Of a stretch of 64,000 bases of DNA, positions 53,601 through 62,617 are shown piece after piece. Under the pieces are notes generated by a model. That model was not told the DNA's origin. It made no database searches and worked only from the letters and a program-made list of their open reading frames with translations. The stretch spans positions 595,113,895-595,177,894 of the forward strand of contig CM046880.1 in the NCBI GenBank assembly GCA_025667525.1, read 5' to 3'. A program made the position numbers and the translations under genes. Origin of the DNA: Glebionis coronaria (Eukaryota; Streptophyta; Magnoliopsida; Asterales; Asteraceae). The number at the start of each line of letters is the position of its first letter. Within the stretch, counting starts at the first letter, position 1.

Positions 53601-56600
53601 ACGTGGGTTGCAATAAAATGGTCATAACATGTGATACATGACTCAGTTTCAAGACCACAACTATGAAAATGGATGCTTGAAAAAAGGAGTACTTTTATCC
53701 AGGCAAGCATTGGTCAAAAGCGACTAAACACGATCAAAAACTGATAAAAACCTACCAAGAACAGCTAAAAATGCCGTAACCGGATCAAATCATCCAAACC
53801 TAAGAAAAAACCTCTAAAATTATTTCCAGTCCATATAGACCACATAGAGGCAAAATGTATTTGCCCGGATTCTTGTTGGATAAAACACATCTATATGTTT
53901 GCTCTGTTTAGTTTTGGTTGTGTTTTATTGGTGTAAAAGTTGGTCAGCTAGTATTTGAGGTAGTTGTGAATGTAGTAGACAAAGAGCATCTCGACGGCAC
54001 ATTATAGTATAAAGGTCAAGACATGAGTGTGCTCTAACAACACGTCATGTTATTTGACCTAAAAATGATATTGTTTAACCTTGGGAAGCCTACATAGGTG
54101 ACTAATATGCAAAAGAAGGACAAGTATTTTTTGACATTTCATGTAGGATCAACTTGCTTATGTATTATATGACTCTGAAATATTTGATTCCATGTTTTAT
54201 TCTATTAAAATTGAGAGCTATCAAGAAATAGAGTACCAAACACAATCGCTAACATACAAAAACAAATTTATATTGAAATTATCTGAAAATGTGGGTTGCA
54301 ATAAAATGGTCATAACATGTGATACATGACTCTGTTTCAAGACCACAAATAAGAAAATGGATGCTTGAAAAAAGGAGTACTTTTATCCAGGCAAGCATTG
54401 GTCAAAAGCGACTAAACCCGATCAAAAACTGATAAAAACCTACCAAGAACAGCTAAAAATGCTGTAACCGGCTCAAATCATCCAAACCTAAGAAAAAACC
54501 TCTAAAATTATTTCTAGTCCATATAGACGACATAGAGGCAAAATGTATTTGCCCGGATTCTTGTTGGATAAAACACATCTATATGTTTGCTCTGTTTAGT
54601 TTTGGTTGTGTTTTATTGGTGTAAAAGTTGGTCAGCTAGTATTTGAGGTAGTTGTGAATGTAGTAGACAAAGAGCATCTCGACGACACACTATAGTATAA
54701 AGGTCAAGACATGAGTGTGCTCTAACAACACGTCATGTTATTTGACCTAAAAATGATATTGTTTAACCTTGGGAAGCCTACATAGGTGAATAATATGCAA
54801 AAGAAGGACAAGTATTTTTTGACATTTCATGTAGGATCAACTTGCTTATGTATTATATGACTCTGAAATATTTGATTCCATGTTTTATTCTATTAAAATT
54901 GAGAGCTATCAAGAAATAGAGTACCAAACACAATCGCTAACATACAAAAACAAATTTATATTGAAATTATCTGAAAACGTGGGTTGCAATAAAATGGTCA
55001 TAACATGTGATACATGACTCCGTTTCAAGACCACAACTAAGAAAATGGATGCTTGAAAAAAGTACTTTTATCCAGGCAAGCATTGGTCAAAAGCGACTAA
55101 ACCCGATCAAAAACTGATAAAAACCTACCAAGAACAGCTAAAAATGCCGTAACCGGCTCAAATCATCCAAACCTAAGAAAAAACCTCTAAAATTATTTCC
55201 AGTCCATATAGACCACATAGAGGCAAAATGTATTTGCCCGGATTCTTGTTGGATAAAACACATCTATATGTTTGCTCTGTTTAGTTTTGGTTGTGTTTTA
55301 TTGGTATAAAAGTTGGTCAGCTAGTATTTGAGGTAGTTGTGAATGTAGTAGACAAAGAGCATCTCGACGGCACATTATAGTATAAAGGTCAAGACATGAG
55401 TGTGCTCTAACAACACTTCATGTTATTTGACCTATAAATGATATTGTTTAACCTTGGGAAGCCTACATAAGTGAATAATATGCAAAAGAAGGACAAGTAT
55501 TTTTTGACATTTCATGTAGGATCAACTTGCTTATGTATTATATGACTCTGAAATATTTGATTCCATGTTTTATTCTATTAAAATTAAGAGCTATCAAGAA
55601 ATAGAGTACCAAACACAATCGCTAACATACAAAAACAAATTTATATTGAAATTATCTGAAAACGTGGGTTGTAATAAAATGGTCATAACATGTGATACAT
55701 GACTCCGTTTCAAGACCACAACTATGAAAATGGATGCTTGAAAAAAGGAGTACTTTTATCCAGGCAAGCATTGGTCAAAAGCGACTAAACACGATCAAAA
55801 ACTGATAAAAACCTACCAAGAACAGCTAAAAATGCCGTAACAGGCTCAAATCATCCAAACCTAAGAAAAAACCTCTAAAATTATTTCTAGTCCATATAGA
55901 CCACATAGAGGCAAAATGTATTTTCCCGGATTCTTGTTGGATAAAACACATCTATATGTTTGCTCTGTTTAGTTTTGGTTGTGTTTTATTGGTGTAAAAG
56001 TTGGTCAGCTAGTATTTGAGGTAGTTGTGAATGTAGTAGACAAAGAGCATCTCGACGGCACATTATAGTATAAAGGTCAAGACATGAGTGTGCTCTAACA
56101 ACACTTCATGTTATTTGACCTAAAAATGATATTGTTTAACCTTGGGAAGCCTACATAAGTGAATAATATGCAAAAGAAGGACAAGTATTTTTTAACATTT
56201 CATGTAGGATCAACTTGCTTATGTATTATATGACTCTGAAATATTTGATTCCATGTTTTATTCTATTAAAATTAAGAGCTATCAAGAAATAGAGTACCAA
56301 ACACAATCGCTAACATACAAAAACAAATTTATATTGAAATTATCTGAAAACGTGGGTTGCAATAAAATGGTCATAACATGTGATACATGACTCAGTTTCA
56401 AGACCACAACTATGAAAATGGATGCTTGAAAAAAGGAGTACTTTTATCCAGGCAAGCATTGGTCAAAAGCGACTAAACACGATCAAAAACTGATAAAAAC
56501 CTACCAAGAACAGCTAAAAATGCCGTAACCGGATCAAATCATCCAAACCTAAGAAAAAACCTCTAAAATTATTTCCAGTCCATATAGACCACATAGAGGC

Positions 56601-58060
56601 AAAATGTATTTGCCCGGATTCTTGTTGGATAAAACACATCTATATGTTTGCTCTGTTTAGTTTTGGTTGTGTTTTATTGGTGTAAAAGTTGGTCAGCTAG
56701 TATTTGAGGTAGTTGTGAATGTAGTAGACAAAGAGCATCTCGACGGCACATTATAGTATAAAGGTCAAGACATGAGTGTGCTCTAACAACACGTCATGTT
56801 ATTTGACCTAAAAATGATATGGTTTAACCTTGGGAAGCCTACATAGGTGAATAATATGCAAAAGAAGGACAAGTATTTTTTGACATTTCATGTAGGATCA
56901 ACTTGCTTATGTATTATATGACTCTAAAATATTTGATTCCATGTTTTATTCTATTAAAATTGAGAGCTATCAAGAAATAGAGTACCAAACACAATCGCTA
57001 ACATACAAAAACAAATTTATATTGAAATTATCTAAAAACGTGGGTTGCAATAAAATGGTCATAACATGTGATACATGACTCCGTTTCAAGACAACAACTA
57101 AGAAAATGGATGCTTGAAAAAAGGAGTACTTTTATCCAGGCAAGCATTGGTCAAAAGCAACTAAACCCGATCAAAAACTGATAAAAACCTACCAAGAACA
57201 GCTAAAAGTGCCGTAACCGGCTCAAATCATCCAAACCTAAGAAAAAACCTCTAAAATTATTTCCAGTCCATATAGACCACATAGAGGCAAAATGTATTTG
57301 CCCGGATTCTTGTTGGATAAAACACATCTATATGTTTGCTCTGTTTAGTTTTGGTTGTGTTTTATTGGTGTAAAAGTTGGTCAGCTAGTATTTGAGGTAG
57401 TTGTGAATGTAGTAGAAAAAGAGCATCTCGACGGCACATTATAGTATAAAGGTCAAGACATGAGTGTGCTCTAACAACACGTCATGTTATTTGACCTAAA
57501 AATGATATTGTTTAACCTTGGGAAGCCTACATAGGTGAATAATATGCAAATGAAGGACAAGTATTTTTTGACATTTCATGTAGGATCAACTTGCTTATGT
57601 ATTATATGACTCTGAAATATTTGATTCCATGTTTTATTCTATTAAAATTAAGAGCTATCAAGAAATAGAGTACCAAACACAATCGCTAACATACAAAAAC
57701 AAATTTATATTGAAATTATCTGAAAACGTGGGTTGCAATAAAATGGTCATAACATGTGATACATGACTCAGTTTCAAGACCACAACTATGAAAATGGATG
57801 CTTGAAAAAAGGAGTACTTTTATCCAGGCAAGCATTGGTCAAAAGCGACTAAACACGATCAAAAACTGATAAAAACCTACCAAGAACAGCTAAAAATGCC
57901 GTAACCGGCTCAAATCATCCAAACCTAAGAAAAAACCTCTAAAATTATTTCCAGTCCATATAGACCACATAGAGGCAAAATGTATTTTCCCGGATTCTTG
58001 TTGGATAAAACACATCTATATGTTTGCTCTGTTTAGTTTTGGTTGTGTTTTATTGGTGTA
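50646..58060 (+). repeat. Satellite segment 8: monomers 74-84, 688-type, up to the insertion
   Basis: Unit starts: 50646, 51334, 52022, 52710, 53398, 54086, 54774 (685 bp, lost GGA near 55060), 55459, 56147, 56835, 57523 (truncated at unit position 538). All have the GGC form and TGTATT, like segments 1-2. Units 52710-54085 reappear as 55459-56834: the first pair share ATTAAGAGC, TGTAATAAAATGG, AACAGGCTC and TTTCTAGTCC; the second pair share TTTTTAACATTT, ACTCAGTTTC and CCGGATCAAATC. Confidence 0.92.
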
Positions 58061-58070
58061 TCTATATGTT
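58061..58070 (+). other. Templated filler at satellite/retroelement junction
   Basis: Satellite runs to ...TTGGTGTA at 58060. The next ten bases TCTATATGTT equal the satellite at 58015-58024, and retroelement sequence (TTCACTTCAG) follows, overlapping the last two T's. Short filler copied from nearby DNA is typical of end-joining repair with template switching, so this edge is a repair junction rather than an integration end. Confidence 0.8.
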
Positions 58071-58488
58071 CACTTCAGTTATTTCCATCTTTGCAAGCAT
58101 AGACAGAGAAGACTTGGTGCATCTATGGAGATTAATAGAGGCCAAGTATACAGCTGAAGCACCTACTTCAGCAAATGGAATAAGACTTTGGAACACATTT
58201 ATGACTTTGTGTGGTCCAAGAGAAGCAGATCCTGCCATATGGAAGGATCTTGAAGATGATCTCAGTAATCTTCATTGGAGGCTTTATTCTACTTGTGGTG
58301 TGTTTCATTTGAGCTCTACAAAGTTTTCAGAGTATCTACTTGTGGATGCTAACTATTTCTTGTCCAAAGAAGTGTTGGAGAAGATGATGGAGACACCCTT
58401 GGAGATTGATTATACTAGTAACGTGGCCAAGGACTTGATTAGATATGTTTATCACCAACATAAGAAGTTTTTGCAAGATTCCTCCTAA
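58066..58488 (+). pseudogene. Truncated copy of copia 3' ORF, with ATG from the junction filler
   Basis: 140 codons from an ATG that lies within the filler sequence; everything from the third codon on matches the C-terminal half of the ORF ending at 62557. The conserved block WRLYSTCGVFHLSS and the tail ending in LQDSS are present. The copy differs from the downstream one by a single Val/Met change. The open frame extends further left into satellite (to about 58024, TTG) without an ATG. Expression is doubtful because the nearest promoter-like LTR lies downstream. Confidence 0.75.
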
Positions 58489-58538
58489 GCCTTAAGTTTT
58501 TATTCAGAAACTTGATCATTGGAATAGATATCAAGTTT

Positions 58539-58547
58539 AGGGGAGGA
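58539..58547 (+). other. Polypurine tract upstream of the middle LTR
   Basis: AGGGGAGGA directly precedes T plus the LTR start TGTTGG. It is the expected primer site for plus-strand DNA synthesis. Its presence left of the first LTR shows that this LTR is also the 3' LTR of a lost left-hand element. Confidence 0.85.
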
Positions 58548-58579
58548 TTGTTGGGAATAAAATATGGGTCAGTTCACTA

Positions 58580-58670
58580 GACGCTGATAAGAAGACTTCA
58601 AGCGCTGATAGGAAGACATTGGACGCTGACAGCCAAGCGTTGACATTGAAGAAGTCAACGCTGATAGCCT
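58580..58670 (+). repeat. Cluster of short CGCTGAYAG-like motifs in LTR
   Basis: Five copies of a degenerate 10-12 bp word: GACGCTGATAAG, AGCGCTGATAGG, GACGCTGACAGC, AAGCGTTGACAT and CAACGCTGATAG, spaced about 13-22 bp apart. The same word recurs inside gag at 60021-60110 and 61527-61574, and in the second LTR at 62649-62739. It lies upstream of the TATA box, so it could be an enhancer-like repeat, but that is inference. Confidence 0.7.
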
Positions 58671-58828
58671 TGAAGATTAACACTGATGGAATATATCTTC
58701 ATACGAATCTTTTTGTTTATTTGTTTCTTTATTTGTGTATGGTAAAGATAAGCTCGACATTGTATTTTCTATTATTATCTTTACCTAGAATAGTTGATTC
58801 GTAGCTTATTGTACAAGACTTCTTATTC

Positions 58829-58836
58829 TATAAAAG
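58829..58836 (+). promoter_or_regulatory. TATA box of LTR promoter (first LTR)
   Basis: TATAAAAG about 280 bp into the LTR, in TTCTATAAAAGAAG. This is a typical position for a copia LTR promoter, with transcription expected to begin about 25-35 bp downstream and mark the U3/R border. Confidence 0.65.
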
Positions 58837-59086
58837 AAGATCTTTTAGGTTAAAGTTGATTATCAGTTTTCATAAGTTTTCACAAGTTAAACCTGTTTCA
58901 TTGTAATCAAGTTTTTTTATTCTAATACAAGTGAAAGTTTGTTTAACATCTTTGTGTTTTAGATCAAGTGTTAATTCTGCATAACACTTAGTTACTTTAT
59001 TCATAAGCAAAGGTTTCTCTACGTGTAGTACTTGATCTAATCTCGTATACACAAAGCTTAATCGATCTAAGTTTGGGATCAACAAG

Positions 59087-59098
59087 TGGTATCAGAGC
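59087..59098 (+). other. Primer binding site for initiator Met-tRNA
   Basis: TGGTATCAGAGC lies two bases after the LTR end. It is complementary to the 3' end of plant initiator methionine tRNA, the usual primer for Ty1/copia reverse transcription. Confidence 0.93.
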
Positions 59099-59129
59099 TT
59101 GTTGAGAAACTTTTGATCTTTAAGTAACG

Positions 59130-59191
59130 CAAGAACCCTAAAACACCAAAAACCCTAAAAACCCTAAAATTCTCAAAACCCTAAAAACATC
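59130..59191 (+). promoter_or_regulatory. Gag leader with telo-box-like AACCCTAAA repeats
   Basis: Between primer site and gag ATG there are about five AACCCTAAA or CCCTAAA words separated by A-rich spacers. They resemble plant telo-box elements and the telomere unit, but the spacing is irregular, so this is a leader sequence and not an inserted telomeric tract. It could act in transcription or as an unstructured translation leader. Confidence 0.6.
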
Positions 59192-60805
59192 ATGTCTGGC
59201 ACAGATCAACCTGCTGCTTTGCTACAAAACAACTCCTCAAATCCTAGTATCAAAATTCCCATGTTTGATGCCAGGAACTTTGAGCTTTGGAAGTCCAATT
59301 TTGAGCAATATATAGCTATTCATGACTACACTCTTTGGGAGATTGTTGAATATGGGAACACATTCGACAAAGCACAAAAGATTGTTGCTGCTATTGCCAC
59401 AAGGACAGCTGTTCCTAATTGTCCTGAAGCTGATAAGAAGGAAAAGCCTGGAGATGGAAGAGCTGTATCTGTTGAAGATATAGCCAAGAAAAGGGTGGAC
59501 ATGAAAATCTTGAACATCATGAAACACGCCCTAGGTCATGAGAATCAGCACAAGTACAAACACTTTGAGTCTGCAAAAGAGCTTTGGGAAGCTCTTGAAG
59601 TAGCACATGGTGGCAATGCTGACACAAAAGAAGAAAAGAAGAAGCAACTCTTGCATGAGTATGCTGTCTTTAAGGCTCAACCCAATGAGAATCTCAGCAG
59701 TGTGAGAAGGAGACTGCTTGACATCACAAGTCAACTTTCCTTCATGGGAACACAGATTGATGACCCTGACTTGAATGCTACTTTTCTCAAAAGCCTTGGT
59801 GATGTATGGAAGATTGAGACAAGATTTATTCTTGTCAATAACACCCACAAGACTTCCAGGTTTGATGACATCTTCAACAAACTAAGACTATCTGAGAATG
59901 AATGGCTTTTGGAGAGTGATAATAAATCTTCCAGCAGCAACATGGCCTTCTTCTCACAAAGTGAAGGCCAATTTGATTCCATGAACTCCTATGGACATCC
60001 AGTCACTGGATCTCAATGTGTCAACGTTGGATCACAGCCTGTCAGCGCTGGATCATATCCTGTCAACGCTTTATACTCAAGCGCTGACACACACAACTTT
60101 GGCGCTGATAGAATTAAACCTGCTGGTTTAGATCTAGATACTGTGTGTGCATTCATTGCTTCTTTGCCCAGTGATTCAAGGATTACATATGAAGATCTTG
60201 AGCAGATAAGTGATGAACAATTGGAAGAGATGGACATCAAGTGGACTATGGCTCTTGTAAGTTTAAGAGCAAACAGGTTTAACAAAAGGTTCAAGAAGAA
60301 GATGACCTTTAATGCTAAGGATGTTGCTGGATTTGACAAATCAAAGGTTGAGTGCTACAATTGTCATCGGATGGGGCACTTCATGAGGGAATGTAGATCT
60401 CCAAGAAGATCTGATGCTGGAAAGCCCTCAAGCCAAATGGTTAAGAGCCAAGATTCCAAGGCCATGGTTGCTGTTCAACAAATTGATGGTGTTGGAGGAT
60501 GGGACTGGAGCTGGAACTTTATGGCTAAGGATGAGGAAGAGGACAGAGCTTTGGTTGCTGAAGTTAAAGAAGAGCATGTTGAATATGCTCTCATGGCACA
60601 CTCCTCCTCTTCATCAGACAATGAGGTATATGATGATGCTTTCTGTTCTAAGGGTTGTCGTTTAAATACTGAAAAACTAAATCAAGAGATAGTAAAATTA
60701 TTAGATGAGGCAAGTACTGAAAGATGCAAAGTATCTAATTATCAAATTGCTCTTACCCAGACAGAAAAGACAGTAGCTGAGTATAAGAAAATGGAGTTTG
60801 ATTAA
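59192..60805 (+). CDS. gag: Copia Gag polyprotein, first part (537 aa, ends at a premature stop)
   Basis: Structural protein that would package the element's RNA into virus-like particles in the cytoplasm. The ATG at 59192 follows the leader directly. Residues about 20-60 carry the copia Gag N-terminal pattern (F..RNFELWKSNFEQYI), and about 100-240 the rest of the Gag helical domain. A CCHC zinc knuckle lies at Cys388, Cys391, His396, Cys401. A DWSWNFMA motif and an acidic Ser-rich stretch follow. The TAA at 60803 looks premature: the same frame stays open with matching composition to 61183, and a second knuckle lies further on. Family Gags of this type are longer. In-frame CGCTGAYAG-like words occur at 60021-60110. 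Confidence 0.88.
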   Translation: MSGTDQPAALLQNNSSNPSIKIPMFDARNFELWKSNFEQYIAIHDYTLWEIVEYGNTFDKAQKIVAAIATRTAVPNCPEADKKEKPGDGRAVSVEDIAKKRVDMKILNIMKHALGHENQHKYKHFESAKELWEALEVAHGGNADTKEEKKKQLLHEYAVFKAQPNENLSSVRRRLLDITSQLSFMGTQIDDPDLNATFLKSLGDVWKIETRFILVNNTHKTSRFDDIFNKLRLSENEWLLESDNKSSSSNMAFFSQSEGQFDSMNSYGHPVTGSQCVNVGSQPVSAGSYPVNALYSSADTHNFGADRIKPAGLDLDTVCAFIASLPSDSRITYEDLEQISDEQLEEMDIKWTMALVSLRANRFNKRFKKKMTFNAKDVAGFDKSKVECYNCHRMGHFMRECRSPRRSDAGKPSSQMVKSQDSKAMVAVQQIDGVGGWDWSWNFMAKDEEEDRALVAEVKEEHVEYALMAHSSSSSDNEVYDDAFCSKGCRLNTEKLNQEIVKLLDEASTERCKVSNYQIALTQTEKTVAEYKKMEFD

Positions 60806-61186
60806 AAGGATCAAATAAATATCTTAAAACATGAGTTACATCAAAGTAAAGATGTTCAAGATATAGTAAACAGGGTTAATCTTGATTTGATAGCTCAGTT
60901 AGAGGAGGCTAACAAAAATAAAGATAATGTGAGTCTTAAAATCCAGAGATTTGATAAGGCCACACAATCCCTAGGAGAGTGTGTTAGCAAACAAAGAGAC
61001 TCTAAAGACATGAGTGGGATTGGGATGAAAGATTATACTGGTGTTCTACCACCAGCTGGGGATTTCTATGGTGTCCAATCAAAGGACTTATCTTGGACTG
61101 GCTTGCCAGAACTCCAAGAGAAGGAATTCATTCCTCCACCTAGAGTGACTTCCCCAGTTGAAGAATACAAGCAAAAAACTGACTGA
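60806..61186 (+). pseudogene. Gag continuation after the in-frame stop
   Basis: Same frame as the 537-aa Gag, separated from it only by the TAA at 60803-60805. It encodes a Lys/Glu/Gln-rich stretch of coiled-coil character, then a segment around DLSWTGLPE that I recall from long asterid copia Gags. It ends at TGA 61184, just after an A6 run (61173-61178), where the sense frame moves to another phase. Without readthrough it would not be translated; an ATG-less start at 60887 is not convincing. Confidence 0.75.
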
Positions 61187-61793
61187 CCTAGATGAGTGGA
61201 AGAAAGCTAACCACACTTTGTTTGTCAAGGGAGGGTTGTTGTGTGAAAGTCCAAATGAGCCCACACCAATCATGATACCAATTGTGGAGTCCAATGATCC
61301 TACACCTATTAAAATCACACACCCAACCACTGGCAAAGCTGTTGACCTTGACCCACAGACTGTTAGAAAACCTAGTGTTAAGTATGCAGAGATGTATAGG
61401 AATACTAGGTCACCAAAAAGCCAAGTTAGTAACCATGGAACAGGCTTCTTTGCTTCTAGACCTAAGAATATGTCTAGAAAAGCTTGTTACTCATGTGGTA
61501 GCTTTTCACATTTGGCTTACAAATGTGTCAACGCTTCCAATGTCAACGCTGATAGGAACCATTTCAGCGCTGACAAAAGTCAACATAGGTCAAACACTGT
61601 CAGACACAATACCTTTGTGAACAAAAGTTCACAAGTTGTTAGACCAGCCCCATTCTTTTCTAGAGGGTCTAACACACAAGGCCTAAGACCTGGCTTAAAA
61701 GAGATAGAAGGCAGTTGTATTACAAGTTGCTTAGATGCCATCAACCTAGATGGACATACAAGAAGTTGCTGGCTTTATCTTTTGAGGAGCTAG
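61179..61793 (+). pseudogene. Gag C-terminal part with second zinc knuckle, frameshifted
   Basis: The Gag-like frame resumes here in a different phase from the upstream part, consistent with a 1-bp length change in the A6 run at 61173-61178. The encoded protein is Pro/Thr/Ser-rich, then KPSVKYAEMYRN, then a second CCHC knuckle (codons at 61485-61526, CYSCGSFSHLAYKC), then a basic Ser/Arg-rich tail. After about 61700 the reading drifts into non-family sequence until the stop at 61791, because the frame of the next ORF takes over. The expected protease and integrase do not follow. Confidence 0.75.
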
Positions 61794-62557
61794 AGTATAG
61801 GGCACATCCTATTTGGAGGAATGTGCAAGAAAATAATGTCTACCAGTTTCTTTCAGAAGAAAGGAAACAAGAGCTTGCTGAGGAAATGCAGATTCAAAAG
61901 GAGATAAGGATTGCTCAAAGACCAGTAAAGAAAGGAGATCCTTTTAAATTTCCCAAAGATATGGATGTGTATTATCCAACTGAAGGTGTCATAAGGAAGC
62001 ATCTCAAGCTTTCTCCATTGGAAGCTTCAGATTTGGTTAATGTAGTACCTCTAGATGACAGAAATCCAATCATCAGTTTCGATGAAGATGAGTGTGGATT
62101 TTGGAAGATTGGCAGGTTTGGAAAGGAGGTACATACTTTCACTTCAGTTATTTCCATCTTTGCAAGCATAGACAGAGAAGACTTGGTGCATCTATGGAGA
62201 TTAATAGAGGCCAAGTATACAGCTGAAGCACCTACTTCAGCAAATGGAATAAGACTTTGGAACACATTTATGACTTTGTGTGGTCCAAGAGAAGCAGATC
62301 CTGCCATATGGAAGGATCTTGAAGATGATCTCAGTAATCTTCATTGGAGGCTTTATTCTACTTGTGGTGTGTTTCATTTGAGCTCTACAAAGTTTTCAGA
62401 GTATCTACTTGTGGATGCTAACTATTTCTTGTCCAAAGAAGTGTTGGAGAAGATGATGGAGACACCCTTGGAGATTGATTATACTAGTAACATGGCCAAG
62501 GACTTGATTAGATATGTTTATCACCAACATAAGAAGTTTTTGCAAGATTCCTCCTAA
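61715..62557 (+). CDS. Copia pol C-terminal extension-like ORF (about 280 codons)
   Basis: Open from about 61715 to TAA at 62555, with no ATG at its 5' end, so it is a fragment that once continued from upstream pol. It contains LSFEELEYRAHPIWRN, a Lys/Glu-rich helix, YYPTEGVIRKHL, then a block (VISIFASIDREDLVHLWRLI ... WRLYSTCGVFHL ... LSKEVLEKM ... KDLIRYVYHQHKK). From memory this resembles the region that follows RNase H in some asterid copia polyproteins; its function is unknown to me. It abuts Gag directly, so a deletion near 61700 removed protease, integrase, reverse transcriptase and RNase H. The second half is duplicated at 58069-58488. Confidence 0.7.
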   Translation: MYYKLLRCHQPRWTYKKLLALSFEELEYRAHPIWRNVQENNVYQFLSEERKQELAEEMQIQKEIRIAQRPVKKGDPFKFPKDMDVYYPTEGVIRKHLKLSPLEASDLVNVVPLDDRNPIISFDEDECGFWKIGRFGKEVHTFTSVISIFASIDREDLVHLWRLIEAKYTAEAPTSANGIRLWNTFMTLCGPREADPAIWKDLEDDLSNLHWRLYSTCGVFHLSSTKFSEYLLVDANYFLSKEVLEKMMETPLEIDYTSNMAKDLIRYVYHQHKKFLQDSS

Positions 62558-62607
62558 GCCTTAAGTTTTTATTCAGAAACTTGATCATTGGAATAGATAT
62601 CAAGTTT

Positions 62608-62616
62608 AGGGGAGGA
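62608..62616 (+). other. Polypurine tract upstream of the 3' LTR
   Basis: AGGGGAGGA followed by T and the LTR start, identical to the tract before the first LTR. It is the plus-strand primer site of the surviving unit. Confidence 0.88.
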
Positions 62617-62617
62617 T

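Larger units (their letters stand above)
1..58060 (+). repeat. Satellite array, ~690-bp monomer, 84 units
   Basis: Head-to-tail array counted from the recurring monomer start AAGCCTACATAGGTGAATAA. There are 83 full units and one truncated unit starting at 57523. Unit lengths are mostly 688 or 693 bp, with occasional 685-695 and three of 735. Copies differ from each other by scattered substitutions and a few 1-5 bp indels, and all keep the same orientation. No reading frame of useful length persists in any frame, so it is not protein coding. The length is close to four nucleosome repeats, but I saw no clear ~172-bp internal sub-repeat. Placement (centromeric, pericentromeric, subtelomeric or knob) cannot be decided from the sequence. 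Confidence 0.98.
58549..59084 (+). repeat. LTR, first copy (536 bp)
   Basis: Starts TGTTGGGAAT and ends GATCAACA, giving the canonical TG...CA ends, followed at once by the primer binding site. It matches 62618-63153 over its whole length, with four differences that I could find (near 58703, 58892, 58915 and 58977). The 5' part contains a cluster of short CGCTGATAG-like repeats, the middle a TATA box, and the last third is T-rich. By position it is the 5' LTR of the surviving unit and also the 3' LTR of the deleted one. Confidence 0.95.

Noticed and set aside
1..58060. Regularly repeated array, considered as a CRISPR or integron-like array
   Set aside because: The whole ~690-bp unit repeats with no unique spacers, and the context is eukaryotic. 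It is satellite DNA.
1..58060. rDNA intergenic spacer or 5S array
   Set aside because: No rRNA coding sequence, no Pol III internal boxes and no rRNA-like conserved block was recognised in any unit.
1..58060. CENP-B-box-like 17-mer in the monomer
   Set aside because: No match to the core TTCG....A..CGGG pattern was found by eye; AATGCCGTAACCGG is only superficially similar.
1..58060. Satellite derived from the LTR of the inserted copia element
   Set aside because: I found no shared stretch between monomer and LTR beyond short AT-rich words.
58024..58065. Satellite-encoded N-terminus fused to the retroelement ORF
   Set aside because: The frame is open but has no ATG before 58066; the hydrophobic residues come from T-rich satellite and need not be translated.
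58619..58804. Small ORF of 61 codons in the LTR, repeated in the second LTR at 62688
   Set aside because: It lies across U3 and the promoter region, is present in both LTRs only because they are copies, and has no recognisable protein features apart from a hydrophobic run coming from T-rich sequence.
58870..59085. Minus-strand ORF of 71 codons across the LTR 3' end, repeated at 62939-63154
   Set aside because: Antisense to R/U5 and the LTR end. No family resemblance; open by chance in T-rich DNA.
59130..59191. True interstitial telomere repeat
   Set aside because: AACCCTAAA words are irregularly spaced with A-rich fillers rather than a perfect 7-bp tandem.
59237..60339. Several minus-strand ORFs of 64-108 codons opposite gag
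   Set aside because: Shadows of the gag coding frame; they carry no domain patterns and overlap each other.
61972..62307. Minus-strand ORF of 111 codons opposite the 3' ORF
   Set aside because: Antisense shadow. Plant copia and gypsy elements can carry antisense ORFs, but this one has no supporting feature.
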